A stretch of DNA of 64,000 nucleotides from Pseudobacter ginsenosidimutans (GCF_007970185.1 NZ_CP042431.1:4588001-4652000); one strand, 5' to 3'. Positions 18,814-28,376 are shown, counted from the first letter of the stretch. Made by a program: numbers and translations. Notes: generated by a model from the letters alone, not told the origin.

Positions 18814-19740
18814 ATGAGTACAATCTTAAGAACAGAAAATCTTTCCCACCGTTACGGCAGTTCCTGGGCCATCCGGGACATCAACCTGGAGATTGGGCAA
18901 CACGGGGTGATCGGCTTGCTGGGCTCCAACGGGGCAGGAAAATCAACCACGATGAATATCATCTGTGGTGTGCTGAATCAAACGCAGGGGAATGTATATA
19001 TCGATGGGACCAATATCCGGAAAGAGCCTGAAAAAGCAAAAATGAGCATCGGCTTCCTGCCACAGAATCCTCCGGTGTATACAGACCTTACCGTGGATGA
19101 ATACCTGCATTATGCAGCTGAATTGAGAATGGTGCCTGACAGGCAGATCAAAAAAGCAGTGGAAGAAGCCAAGGAGAAATGTGGTATCGCTCATTTCAGT
19201 TCAAGGCTGGTAGGCAATCTTTCCGGCGGCTACCGCCAGCGGGTAGGTATTGCACAGGCCATCATCCACAAGCCAAGACTGGTGGTGATGGACGAACCTA
19301 CCAACGGGCTGGATCCCAACCAACTCATAGAAGCGCGTAAGCTTATCCGTGATATCGCTACTGATCATACCGTATTATTATCTTCCCATATCCTTTCCGA
19401 GATCCACCTGTTGTGTAAAGAGGTGATCATGATCGAAGGCGGCAGGATCATCTTCTCAGACAGCATGGACGCTTTCAACAACTATGCACAACCGAACAGT
19501 CTCCTGGTGAAAATGGAAAACCCTCCGCCATTGCAGGCCTTGCACCAGATCAGCGGCGTTACCAAAACCGAGCAGGTTTCTGAAAAGCAGGTCAGGATCT
19601 TCTTTACAGGCGATCAATCCATCTCGGAAAGACTGATCGCGGCCAGTGTTCAGCACGAATGGCGTATCCGCGAGATCAGTCTCGATAAAAGCCTGCTGGA
19701 TGATATCTTCAAGCAACTGTCCTCCCAATCCCTCCAATAA
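18814..19740 (+). CDS. ABC transporter ATP-binding protein (GldA-like)
   Basis: The 308-residue product has a complete ATPase: Walker A GSNGAGKS at 37-44, Q-loop in GFLPQNPPVYTDLTV, signature LSGGYRQR, Walker B LVVMDEP with TNGLD, and the switch histidine in SSHILSE. A C-terminal extension of about 90 residues (from SDSMDAFNNY) is typical of GldA-type ATPases that drive ABC-2 permeases of gliding or export. Partner permease is the GldF/GldG-like fusion at 19838. It continues the SusCD operon without a terminator. Confidence 0.9.
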   Translation: MSTILRTENLSHRYGSSWAIRDINLEIGQHGVIGLLGSNGAGKSTTMNIICGVLNQTQGNVYIDGTNIRKEPEKAKMSIGFLPQNPPVYTDLTVDEYLHYAAELRMVPDRQIKKAVEEAKEKCGIAHFSSRLVGNLSGGYRQRVGIAQAIIHKPRLVVMDEPTNGLDPNQLIEARKLIRDIATDHTVLLSSHILSEIHLLCKEVIMIEGGRIIFSDSMDAFNNYAQPNSLLVKMENPPPLQALHQISGVTKTEQVSEKQVRIFFTGDQSISERLIAASVQHEWRIREISLDKSLLDDIFKQLSSQSLQ

Positions 19741-19749
19741 AGTATAGCC

Positions 19750-19827
19750 ATGAAACAAAGCATAATAGATATCTCACTCAAGGTGATGCATATGCGGAGT
19801 TCCCATCGGCCTGGAAAAAACAAATAA
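19750..19827 (+). CDS. Mini-ORF of 25 residues, possible remnant of a deleted permease gene
   Basis: ATG at 19750 and TAA at 19825-19827 encode a 25-residue basic peptide starting MKQSIIDISLKVMHM. It lies in the 97-bp gap between the ABC ATPase and the GldF-GldG fusion. The first residues look like the cytoplasmic N-terminus of an ABC-2 membrane protein, with the rest missing. It may be translated as a leader that couples the two genes, be the scar of an in-frame deletion, or be chance. Confidence 0.3.
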   Translation: MKQSIIDISLKVMHMRSSHRPGKNK

Positions 19828-19837
19828 AAAATTACGG

Positions 19838-22162
19838 ATGAAAATGATATTCAAAATCGCGCGGACCGAACTGCGCAACCTCTTCTATTCCCCTGTGGCC
19901 TGGTTCCTGAGCCTGATATTTCTAATCATGTGCGCGGTTTTATTCACAGGAGTGCTGGAACCGTTGGCCAAAGCGCAGGACATGGCCTTGAAGAATATGC
20001 CGAAATTCAAGGATTTCGGTGGATCGCTGACCAGTACCATCTTCATAAAAGGAGGATTGTTCGACACTGTGCTCAATAATCTTTATCTCTTCATTCCCTT
20101 GCTGACAATGGGCGTCATCAGCAGGGAAATGAATAATGGCACTGTGAAGCTTTTATACTCATCGCCGGTGAAGGTGCGGCAGATCGTGCTGGGAAAATAC
20201 CTGGCCATCATGCTCTATAATGTACTGCTGCTGCTATTGCTGGGCATTTTCATCGTGTCCGGGCTTTTCAATATCAAGTCGCCGGACTATGGTCTGCTGC
20301 TGGCTGGCTGCCTGGGTTTTTACCTGGTGATCTGTGCTTTCACTGCCTTCGGCATGTTCATGTCCAGCCTCTCGAACTACCAGGTAGTATCTGCACTCGC
20401 CACCTTCATGGTGATCTTTGTGCTGTCGAAGATTGGTGGGCTATGGCAGAAATATGATTTCGTGAGAGACCTCACATATTTCCTGAGCCTCGAAGGAAGG
20501 GCAGGAACTTTTTTGGATGGATTGATCACCACAAGGGATGTATCCTATTTCATCCTGATCGTAGGGATGTTCATCGCATTCACGATCCTCAAACTGAAAT
20601 TTTCCAGGATGTTATTGCCCTGGTATAAAAAAGCAGCTGCCTATACCGCCGTTTTCATGATTGTGCTTGCGCTGGGTTACCTCACATCCAGGCCGGGATA
20701 TGTTGGTTATTGGGACACTACTGCGCGGAAGCTGAACACTATTCATCCCAGGACACAGCAGGTGATGGCCAGCCTTGGCGATGAACCGGTGGAAGTGACT
20801 TTGTACACCAATCTGATTGGCGGTGGAGCCGGGAGAGCGTTGCCCGAGAACAGGCAGGAATACGTGTGGAAAGTATGGGACCCTTATGTTCGATTCAAGC
20901 CGGATATCAATCTGAAATACGTTTTGTATTATGATCAGAAGGATGGTGACAGCACTCAGTATAAAAGATATCCGGGCAAGAGTTTGAAAGAGATAGCGGA
21001 GCAGGCAAGTGAATTATCCGGGTATCCGATGAACAAGTTCATGCCTCCTTCAGCCATCCGCAAAATGATGGATTTACAACCGGAGGACCTTCGCGCAGTG
21101 ATGCAACTGAAATACAAAGGAAGAACTGTTTTCCTCAGAACCTATGATGATCCCATATTCTGGCCGAATGAAGAGCATTTTGCCGCTGCCTTCAAATGGC
21201 TTGCGGAAGGTAAGGGGCCGAAGATCTATTTCACTTCCGCAGACCTGGAAAGAAGCATATATAAAAAAGGAGAGCGTGAATATTATCATCTCACCCTCGG
21301 TAAGCTAAGCAGAAATGCCCTGATCAATCATGGTTACATGATAGATACACTCTCCCTTGATGAGCAGGAAGTGCCTGCCGATGCAGATGCCCTGGTAGTA
21401 GCCGATCCGAAAACTGAATTGAGCGCCCTCAGCCAATCGAGGATCAGCCATTACCTGCAACGTGGCGGAAATATGGTCTTTGCAGGTGAGCCCGGTAAAC
21501 AGGAAATGCTGAATCCTGTTTTGAAACCGCTCGGTGTTCAACTGGGAAAAGGAACTGTAGTGGAGATCACGAAAGATGAAATGCCGCATATGGTAGTGCC
21601 CTATATCACCTGGCCGGCCACTGACCTGGCGGATGATGGAAGATTGCTGGCACAGAAAGTAAAGCTGGCCAGGCAACTGGATACACTGAGGGCATTGCAT
21701 CCGGGAGTGGTGAACCTGGAAATTGCTGACAGCGGTTTTTCTGTGAAGCACCTGTTGGTGACCAAAGACAGGAATGCCTGGGTGAAAGCAGGAAAACTGG
21801 TAACAGATTCCGCTACGCCGGTATTTTCTGCACAGGAAGGCGATTATACAATCGATTCCGTTTCAACACTCATCTCACTGAACCGGAAACTGGGAACAAA
21901 AGATCAGCGGATCATCATAGCAGGCGATGCTGATTTTCTCAGCAGGATCAGAGGCCAGAACGGTTTTCTCTGGAATGCTTTCAATGGCTGGATGAACCAT
22001 AACAGTTTCCCCATTTATGTACCGCGCAAAGAACCGCTGGACGTGCTGCTCACCATCGGACCCAAGCCCGCCAAACTGATGCAGGTGATCTATGTGTGGA
22101 TACTGCCCGGACTATTGCTGCTGACCGGAATCATTTTGCTGGTGAGGCGTAAAAGAAAATAA
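19838..22162 (+). CDS. GldF-GldG fusion: ABC-2 permease joined to a GldG-type periplasmic auxiliary domain
   Basis: The 774-residue product has an N-terminal ABC-2 permease part of about 260 residues with six membrane segments (ARTELRNLFYSPVAWFLSLIFLIMC ... MGVISREMNNGTVKLLYSSPV ...), followed by a seventh segment (AAYTAVFMIVLALGYL), a large periplasmic GldG/ABC_transp_aux-type region (about residues 295-740, including VEVTLYTNLIGGGAG and ALVVADPKTELSALSQSRISHYLQRGGNMVFAGEP), and a final membrane helix (IYVWILPGLLLLTGIILLV) with a basic tail. GldF and GldG are normally separate proteins needed with GldA for gliding. Here they form one chain beside SusCD, so a role in envelope assembly or surface display seems as likely as motility. 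Confidence 0.82.
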   Translation: MKMIFKIARTELRNLFYSPVAWFLSLIFLIMCAVLFTGVLEPLAKAQDMALKNMPKFKDFGGSLTSTIFIKGGLFDTVLNNLYLFIPLLTMGVISREMNNGTVKLLYSSPVKVRQIVLGKYLAIMLYNVLLLLLLGIFIVSGLFNIKSPDYGLLLAGCLGFYLVICAFTAFGMFMSSLSNYQVVSALATFMVIFVLSKIGGLWQKYDFVRDLTYFLSLEGRAGTFLDGLITTRDVSYFILIVGMFIAFTILKLKFSRMLLPWYKKAAAYTAVFMIVLALGYLTSRPGYVGYWDTTARKLNTIHPRTQQVMASLGDEPVEVTLYTNLIGGGAGRALPENRQEYVWKVWDPYVRFKPDINLKYVLYYDQKDGDSTQYKRYPGKSLKEIAEQASELSGYPMNKFMPPSAIRKMMDLQPEDLRAVMQLKYKGRTVFLRTYDDPIFWPNEEHFAAAFKWLAEGKGPKIYFTSADLERSIYKKGEREYYHLTLGKLSRNALINHGYMIDTLSLDEQEVPADADALVVADPKTELSALSQSRISHYLQRGGNMVFAGEPGKQEMLNPVLKPLGVQLGKGTVVEITKDEMPHMVVPYITWPATDLADDGRLLAQKVKLARQLDTLRALHPGVVNLEIADSGFSVKHLLVTKDRNAWVKAGKLVTDSATPVFSAQEGDYTIDSVSTLISLNRKLGTKDQRIIIAGDADFLSRIRGQNGFLWNAFNGWMNHNSFPIYVPRKEPLDVLLTIGPKPAKLMQVIYVWILPGLLLLTGIILLVRRKRK

Positions 22163-22168
22163 ACGATC

Positions 22169-24787
22169 ATGTACTTATTGACTGATGAACAAACCATCGA
22201 AGACCTGCGGATCTTCGGAAAACGTGATGCAGGCGGGATCTTCGATATATACAACAATACGCATACGCGCGGCGCGGAAAATATTTTGCAGGAAATGTTC
22301 CGTCAACCTTTGAACAACAGGGAGGCGATCAATACCAGGAGCAATATCATTGCACAGTTTGCGAAACATCAACTGGCATTTCCCTTTGAAGCATCTTCCT
22401 TCGATATGGCTGAAAAATACCTGCGGGCAGAAGAGCAATCTGCCAATGGTAACCGCGCTTCCAGCCTGAGTGAAAAGGAAACAGGCAACGGTGTGCAGGC
22501 CGTGATCACATTGCTGCAAACCCTGCAGGAGCTGATGAAAAGTCATGCTATTGCTGAAACCATGGCCTATGCTTCCGAGCGCAATGCCATTTGTTTATTA
22601 CTGGATGATCCTGTATTGGAACCTGTGCTGAAGCAAAAAGGAAAACTTTCTTATTCAGCTATCACTGCCTATGATCTCCTGTTCAGAACAAGGGAAAAAC
22701 AAAGGATCCTGAAACTGCTTGGTCATATCTATTTTCTCGATGTATACATTTCTGTTGCAAGTTTAGCCCTGAAACGCAATTTCATATTTCCTGCAGCTAT
22801 AGGAGAGGAGGATGCCCTCTCCCTGCAGGGAGTGTATCATCCTTCATTGAAAGAACCCATTCCGAATGATATTGTGATGGATGCATCACAGAACATGGTG
22901 TTCCTCACCGGGGCCAATATGGCGGGTAAGTCTACTTTCCTGCGATCATTGAGCACTGCGCTTTATATCGCGCATATGGGCTTCCCGGTAGCCGCTGCAA
23001 AAATGGAATTCCCTGTGATGGATGGCATCTTCACCACCATCAATCTGCCTGACAACCTGGGCATCGGCGCCAGTCATTTCTATGCCGAAGTGTTACGGGT
23101 AAAACAGGTTACCAATGCACTCGCTGCCGGTAAAAGATTGTATGTGGTATTTGATGAACTGTTCCGCGGCACCAACGTGAAAGATGCGCATGAAGCCACA
23201 GTGGCCATTGCTGCTGCATTTGCTGCGAAGAAAGACAGTTACTTCGTGATCTCATCACATATCGTGGAAGCTGGGGAGGAACTGGGCCGCGAGCCGGGTA
23301 TCGTTTTCTATTATCTGCCCACCATTATGAAAGGTCATGAACCCACCTATACTTACAGGTTACAGGAAGGCATCACGGAAGACAGACATGGCATGCTGAT
23401 CATCCGGAATGAAGGTATCCTTGAAAAACTGGAAAAGGGTACAAAACGTGCAGGCTCGGCCGTTATCAATGGCTCCTTCCATGCAGACCGGCAAACGGTG
23501 GATGAACTCAATCTGCTGGGCAAATTCAGGCATGGCTCCGTGTATCATTTATTCGGACAGGTGAAGACGAGAGGCGCTGAACAATTACTGGATGAGATGT
23601 TCCGTCATCCGCTTACCGATCCAACAGCCATCAATAACCGTAGCGCCATCTTCAAATTTTTCCAGGAAGCGGGTTTGCAATTTCCCTTCGATGTACAGCA
23701 GCTGACCCTCATGCGTGAATTCCTTGACACGGGCAGCGGCCAGTCGGCAGGGACGGTATTGCTGAATACGATGCTGCGGAAAATGTTGGCAGGGCTGACA
23801 AGGGATGAACGATACAAAAAGTCTGTGCAGGGGCTGCAGGCCACCATCGTTACCCTGAATAAATGTTTTCAGTTCCTGCCATCACTCAATAAGATCCAAG
23901 GGGGATTTGCTGCACGCGTGCAGTCCATCTCTGATCTGTTGCACCACCCTCAATTGGAAAAATTACGCAATACAGATATTTATGCAGCCCTGTCTGTCCG
24001 CAGCCTGGCGCATTTCGATCATTTGCTGAAACGCAGTTTTGCTACCGAAATGGAAGATGTACTCCGCTTCATTCATGAACTTGACCTGTTCATCAGCGTT
24101 AGTGATATGGCGCGTACAAGAGGCTTCACTTATGCTAAAGCCTTACCGGCGAACCAGAATTGTTTTCGTGTAAAGAATCTGTCGCATCCCTGCCTCCCCA
24201 ACGCTATTGGTAATGATATCGTGCTGGAGGAGAACAGCAATGTGCTTTTTCTAACCGGGGCCAATATGGCGGGGAAATCCACGCTGATGAAGAGTATCGG
24301 TATTGGCCTTTACCTGGGGCATATGGGCTTTCCTGTTTCGGTCACCGATATGGAGTTCTCTGTGCGTGAAGGACTGTATTCTTCCATCAATGTGGCTGAC
24401 AATATCGGACTGGGCTATAGTCATTTCTATGCCGAAGTGGTAAGGGTAAAACAGGCAGCCGATGCGGCCAGCAGTGGCAAGCGGTTATTCATGATGTTCG
24501 ATGAGTTGTTCAAAGGAACGAATGTGAAAGATGCATTCGATGGCACTCTATCGGTTACACAGGCATTTGCTGGTTATCCTGATTGTTTGTTCATCGTTTC
24601 AACACATATCATTGAAGTGGGCGAGCTATTGAAGAACAGGAAAAATGTACGATTCTCCTTTATGCCAACTGTGATGGACGGCCATCGTCCCCGGTATACC
24701 TACAGGATGCAGCAGGGCATCACGGAAGACCGGCAGGGCATGATGATCATCCGGAACGAAGGACTACTGGAACAATTGCATGCATAA
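22169..24787 (+). CDS. Tandem MutS-type ATPase (two MutS core+ATPase units in one chain)
   Basis: The 872-residue chain is an internal duplication: residues 1-425 and 446-872 align throughout. Each half begins with a MutS core-like segment (IFGKRDAGGIFDIYNNTHTRGAENIL... and LLGKFRHGSVYHLFGQVKTRGAEQLL...) and ends in a MutS-type ATPase: Walker A GANMAGKS at 248-255 and 697-704, the SHFYAEV loop, Walker B with FDELFRGTNVKDA and FDELFKGTNVKDA, and SSHIVE or STHIIE at the H-loop. Both ATP sites look intact, offset by 449 residues. The mismatch-recognition and connector domains of true MutS are absent, so classical repair is unlikely. MutS works as a dimer; this protein should fold as its own pseudo-dimer. 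It starts 6 bp after the GldF-GldG stop in the SusCD operon. Confidence 0.85.
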   Translation: MYLLTDEQTIEDLRIFGKRDAGGIFDIYNNTHTRGAENILQEMFRQPLNNREAINTRSNIIAQFAKHQLAFPFEASSFDMAEKYLRAEEQSANGNRASSLSEKETGNGVQAVITLLQTLQELMKSHAIAETMAYASERNAICLLLDDPVLEPVLKQKGKLSYSAITAYDLLFRTREKQRILKLLGHIYFLDVYISVASLALKRNFIFPAAIGEEDALSLQGVYHPSLKEPIPNDIVMDASQNMVFLTGANMAGKSTFLRSLSTALYIAHMGFPVAAAKMEFPVMDGIFTTINLPDNLGIGASHFYAEVLRVKQVTNALAAGKRLYVVFDELFRGTNVKDAHEATVAIAAAFAAKKDSYFVISSHIVEAGEELGREPGIVFYYLPTIMKGHEPTYTYRLQEGITEDRHGMLIIRNEGILEKLEKGTKRAGSAVINGSFHADRQTVDELNLLGKFRHGSVYHLFGQVKTRGAEQLLDEMFRHPLTDPTAINNRSAIFKFFQEAGLQFPFDVQQLTLMREFLDTGSGQSAGTVLLNTMLRKMLAGLTRDERYKKSVQGLQATIVTLNKCFQFLPSLNKIQGGFAARVQSISDLLHHPQLEKLRNTDIYAALSVRSLAHFDHLLKRSFATEMEDVLRFIHELDLFISVSDMARTRGFTYAKALPANQNCFRVKNLSHPCLPNAIGNDIVLEENSNVLFLTGANMAGKSTLMKSIGIGLYLGHMGFPVSVTDMEFSVREGLYSSINVADNIGLGYSHFYAEVVRVKQAADAASSGKRLFMMFDELFKGTNVKDAFDGTLSVTQAFAGYPDCLFIVSTHIIEVGELLKNRKNVRFSFMPTVMDGHRPRYTYRMQQGITEDRQGMMIIRNEGLLEQLHA

Positions 24788-24826
24788 AGTAAAAGAGGCT
24801 TATACGAGCCTCTTTTACTTTATGCA
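24781..24826. terminator. Strong bidirectional terminator closing the SusCD/MutS locus
   Basis: A perfect 20-bp inverted repeat (24781-24800 with 24807-24826) around a 6-nt loop TATACG. It includes the stop codon of the tandem MutS gene and has A/T tracts on both sides of the GC core, so it can serve the convergent TonB-receptor gene (stop at 24845) as well. Confidence 0.85.
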
Positions 24827-24844
24827 TCTGCGATGATTAAACGC

Positions 24845-27800
24845 TTAGTTGTTGAAGATATACCTCAGACCTAACTGTATGCCCCAGGTGCTGTTGGTGG
24901 TGTAAGCCGCCTGGTAAGCCTGCTTGGGCGCATTGGGATCGAAAGTGAATTTTGGATTGTTGGGATTGAAAGATTCATTGCCTGAATTGTTAGATTCTGC
25001 TGAACTTGTTTTAGGCGTTGGCTTGCCTACGATACCCGCATCCTGGAAGGTTCCGAATGTGTATTGGTAGCGATAGCCCCAGTTGCTGTTGAGCAGGTTC
25101 AGCAGGTTGAGTACATCCACGCTCACCTGGATGGTATGTTTCTTTGTACCGGTACGGAACACGAAATCCTGCATCACTCGAAGATCGAGCGTATGCTGCC
25201 AGGGCAGGAGCGCACCGTATTTCTCCATCATCTGGCCTTTATGTTTACGCAGGTACTTGTCGTTTTCGATGAAGGCGAAGAAGGCATCGCTCTGTTGCTT
25301 TGCTGTGAAAGTTCCCGCCCTTGTGATGAAGCCTTCCACAAACTGGATCTCGGATGGATCCCTTGGGATGTACAGCATATCATTGGTCTGGTCATCCCCA
25401 TTGATATCAGCACCATACCTGAAAGTATATCTTTCCTGCGGCTGTGCAGAGTAGAATACCCCAAAGGTAGTGGCCATCGTTTTGTTCCTGTATTCAAGAC
25501 GGTAAGAACCATGTGCTACGATCCTGTGCGGCACTGCAAAGTTGCTGGCGCCCAGCTCAGGTACGTTGGGGTTGATGGAGATATTGTTGGTTGTCCATCC
25601 GCTGCCAGACTGGTCTGAGCTGCCGATAGCTGCTTCCTGGGCCAGTGTGTAAGTGTAAGCCAGTCCGCCTTCCCAGTTCTGTGAAAAGGATTTTTGAACG
25701 GCGGCAGTCAATGCAAGGCTGTAGCCTTTGTTTGTATTGTCCAGAACGATCATCTGGTTCATGAAAGAGTTCAGCCTGTTCGTATAAATTGGACGCTTGT
25801 CGCCGGGCGTGTTCAGTTTTCCTTTTTCCGCACCGAGGTTGGCATTCCTGAAATAAACGTTGTTCACCATTTTGGTATAGAGCGCTTCTAACGTAAATGT
25901 GTAGTTGCCTTCGAATTTTTTATCTACTGCCAGGTTGGATCTCCATACCTGCGGCATTTTGAAATCTTTGGCAATAGCGCTATAATTGGAACCGCTGGGA
26001 ATGGTTGTACCAACCTCAGGTGGGTTTGGTGGAATATGAGCGGTTCTGTCTGTGTTGTATTCGATATCCGCCAGCTGTGAGCTGTTGGCCTGGAAGGTAG
26101 CGCGCATGATGCCGTTATCACCTACCTGGTTCACCAGCCAGATGAATGGAATACGGCCTGTGAACAAACCGGTTCCGCCTCTTACTATTGTTTGTTTATC
26201 TCCATCCACATCATAGCTGAAACCTACGCGGGGAGATACCAGTACTTTCTTGCTGGGCCATTTGCTTACATCGAATTGTTCGTTGTTGCCATCGGGATCC
26301 TTGAACACCACTTTTTCCAGTGCGGGGTTGCGTGGAGGATCGTATGGATAGTTCGGTTGATCGAAGCGGACTCCATAAGTGAGTTTGAAATTCTTTGAAA
26401 CGGTCCAGATATCCTGTACATAATAACCGATCTGTGCAAACTTCGCTTCAGGCACCCTGATGCCAAGACGGTTATTCGGATCATAGGCAACAGCAAATAC
26501 AGTAGGAGCATTGCCATTGATGAACGCATCCACAGAAGCGTAACGGTAATAAGAAGGACCGCCTGCGCTGGTGAAGGAGTTGGCGAATTTCATGTATTCA
26601 TAGCTCACACCTCCCGTAACAGTATGTTTTCCCAGGTTGAAAGTGATATTGTTGGCGATATTGAGCGCCTTATCGGAGATCTCATTCCTGTAAGAGAAAA
26701 GATCGGTTCCGAATGAAATGTATACATTGTTCTCGTTGCCTGCCTGCATGATATCAACAAAGGAGGCTGTTGAGTTGGGCACGCGCTTCAACTCATTATC
26801 TGTATAAGACACCAGCAACTGGTTGGAGATCCTGCTGCTGAAATTGGAGTTGAGCTCAGCCACACCAGACCATACTTTCACATTGTTCTTGAAATTGGAG
26901 CCATTGTATGCCATGCCACCCGTGGTACCGCCTCTGCGGCTGTTATTGATACGGGGCACATTGGAAATGCCTGTTACGCTGGATGCGTTGATCTGGTCGT
27001 CATCATCTGTGTTGGATTGTGTGTAACGCAGGGTGAGACGGTGTTTGCTGCTGATATTCCAGTCTAACCTCGCCAGGAATTTCTTGTTCTCTGTTTCAAA
27101 ATCATATCCCTGGTAGATTCCTGGATCATATTGATAATTGTCCATCAGGTGTTTCCTGAGCCTGTCAAGATCGGATGCGAGAACGGCTGTTACGTTGGGG
27201 CCTTTATCGTCATCATTTTTCTTGGCCACAAATGTCTGGCCGGGCTGTGTTCTGTTTTCCATTTCGTAGTTCACGAAGAAGAACAGTTTGTCTTTGATGA
27301 TGGGCCCGCCGATGCTTGCGCCGAATGTTTTGTTGGAACGTTTGGGATTGTCGATGGTTTGTTCAAGTACTTTCTTTCCTGTAAAATCCTGGTTCCTGTA
27401 GAATCCGTACACGGTGCCGTACCAGTTGTTGGTACCTCTCCTGGTAACGGCATTGATACCGCCTCCGATGAAGCCTGCCTGGCGAACGTCAAAGGGGGAG
27501 ATGTTCACCTGCACCTGGTCGATGGCATCTACGGAGATGGCAGATACTGCGCCGCCGGGGATCATACCGTCGCCGCTTCTTCCGAAGTTGTTGTTGAACA
27601 GTGAGCCGTCGATGGTGATATTGTTGAACCTTTTGTTCATGCCTGCAAAGCCGTTATCATTCTGTTGCGGTGTGATACGCGTGAGATTGGTAAGGCTGCG
27701 TGTGAGGTTGGGAAGGTTCTGCACGGCCCGGTTGCTGATATTGGTGGAAGCGCCTGTTTTTTCAGTAGCGCCTCTTCGGGCAGCCGACACCGTTACTGCC

Positions 27801-28150
27801 TGCAGTTCTGCATTGGATGGCAGGAGCGTGGTTTGCAGATCGAATTTATCGCCAAGCGGAATATTGATATCATCCCTGCTGAAATCTGTATAGCCGATAT
27901 AAGAGATCTTTATTGAGTAAGGGCCACCGGGAGGAATATTGTTGATGTCGAATACACCGCCGGTCCTGGTGGATACATTGAATGAGGCTCCGGTGGGAAC
28001 GTGTTTCAGAGAAATGGTGGCGCCGGTGAGGGGTTCGCCTTTGTCGTTTTTCACAACGCCGGACATACTACTGGTAGTTACCTGGGCCAGGGTTTCAAAA
28101 CCGGTAAATACCAATAAGAGGGTTAATAAATAAAGTGTAGTTCTTCTCAT
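24845..28150 (-). CDS. TonB-dependent receptor, Oar-like, with carboxypeptidase-regulatory domain
   Basis: The 1101-residue product has a signal peptide (LYLLTLLLVFTGFETLAQ), then a carboxypeptidase-like domain (SMSGVVKNDKGEPLTGATISLKHVPTGASFNVSTRTGGVFDINNIPPGGPYSI), a plug with VTVSAARRGATEKTGAS ... FNNITIDGSLFNNNFG, and a large barrel ending in GIQLGLRYIFNN. The plug pattern SAISVDAIDQVQVNISPFDVRQAGFIGGGINAVTRRGTN is that of Oar-type receptors linked in myxobacteria and Bacteroidota to protein export or social traits. No SusD partner is present; monocistronic. Its leader of about 220 nt is unusually long. Confidence 0.88.
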   Translation of the reverse strand: MRRTTLYLLTLLLVFTGFETLAQVTTSSMSGVVKNDKGEPLTGATISLKHVPTGASFNVSTRTGGVFDINNIPPGGPYSIKISYIGYTDFSRDDINIPLGDKFDLQTTLLPSNAELQAVTVSAARRGATEKTGASTNISNRAVQNLPNLTRSLTNLTRITPQQNDNGFAGMNKRFNNITIDGSLFNNNFGRSGDGMIPGGAVSAISVDAIDQVQVNISPFDVRQAGFIGGGINAVTRRGTNNWYGTVYGFYRNQDFTGKKVLEQTIDNPKRSNKTFGASIGGPIIKDKLFFFVNYEMENRTQPGQTFVAKKNDDDKGPNVTAVLASDLDRLRKHLMDNYQYDPGIYQGYDFETENKKFLARLDWNISSKHRLTLRYTQSNTDDDDQINASSVTGISNVPRINNSRRGGTTGGMAYNGSNFKNNVKVWSGVAELNSNFSSRISNQLLVSYTDNELKRVPNSTASFVDIMQAGNENNVYISFGTDLFSYRNEISDKALNIANNITFNLGKHTVTGGVSYEYMKFANSFTSAGGPSYYRYASVDAFINGNAPTVFAVAYDPNNRLGIRVPEAKFAQIGYYVQDIWTVSKNFKLTYGVRFDQPNYPYDPPRNPALEKVVFKDPDGNNEQFDVSKWPSKKVLVSPRVGFSYDVDGDKQTIVRGGTGLFTGRIPFIWLVNQVGDNGIMRATFQANSSQLADIEYNTDRTAHIPPNPPEVGTTIPSGSNYSAIAKDFKMPQVWRSNLAVDKKFEGNYTFTLEALYTKMVNNVYFRNANLGAEKGKLNTPGDKRPIYTNRLNSFMNQMIVLDNTNKGYSLALTAAVQKSFSQNWEGGLAYTYTLAQEAAIGSSDQSGSGWTTNNISINPNVPELGASNFAVPHRIVAHGSYRLEYRNKTMATTFGVFYSAQPQERYTFRYGADINGDDQTNDMLYIPRDPSEIQFVEGFITRAGTFTAKQQSDAFFAFIENDKYLRKHKGQMMEKYGALLPWQHTLDLRVMQDFVFRTGTKKHTIQVSVDVLNLLNLLNSNWGYRYQYTFGTFQDAGIVGKPTPKTSSAESNNSGNESFNPNNPKFTFDPNAPKQAYQAAYTTNSTWGIQLGLRYIFNN

Positions 28151-28376
28151 ACTATAGAATGTTTAATAGTTGGCAGTAAAGAAACAACCGGTGCATTACC
28201 TCAGAGGTAAGCATGATATTATCTTATGATTAATTCAGGCTATATGAAATCTTGACTATGTACTGTTGCGGATAACGCTACCAACCAATCTGCTGAATGG
28301 CAAACCAGACTTTTTCGTTAGTCTTTGGGCTCGGGTTACGGAATGGATTGAGGGGTCTGAACGTAACAAAAGTAAC

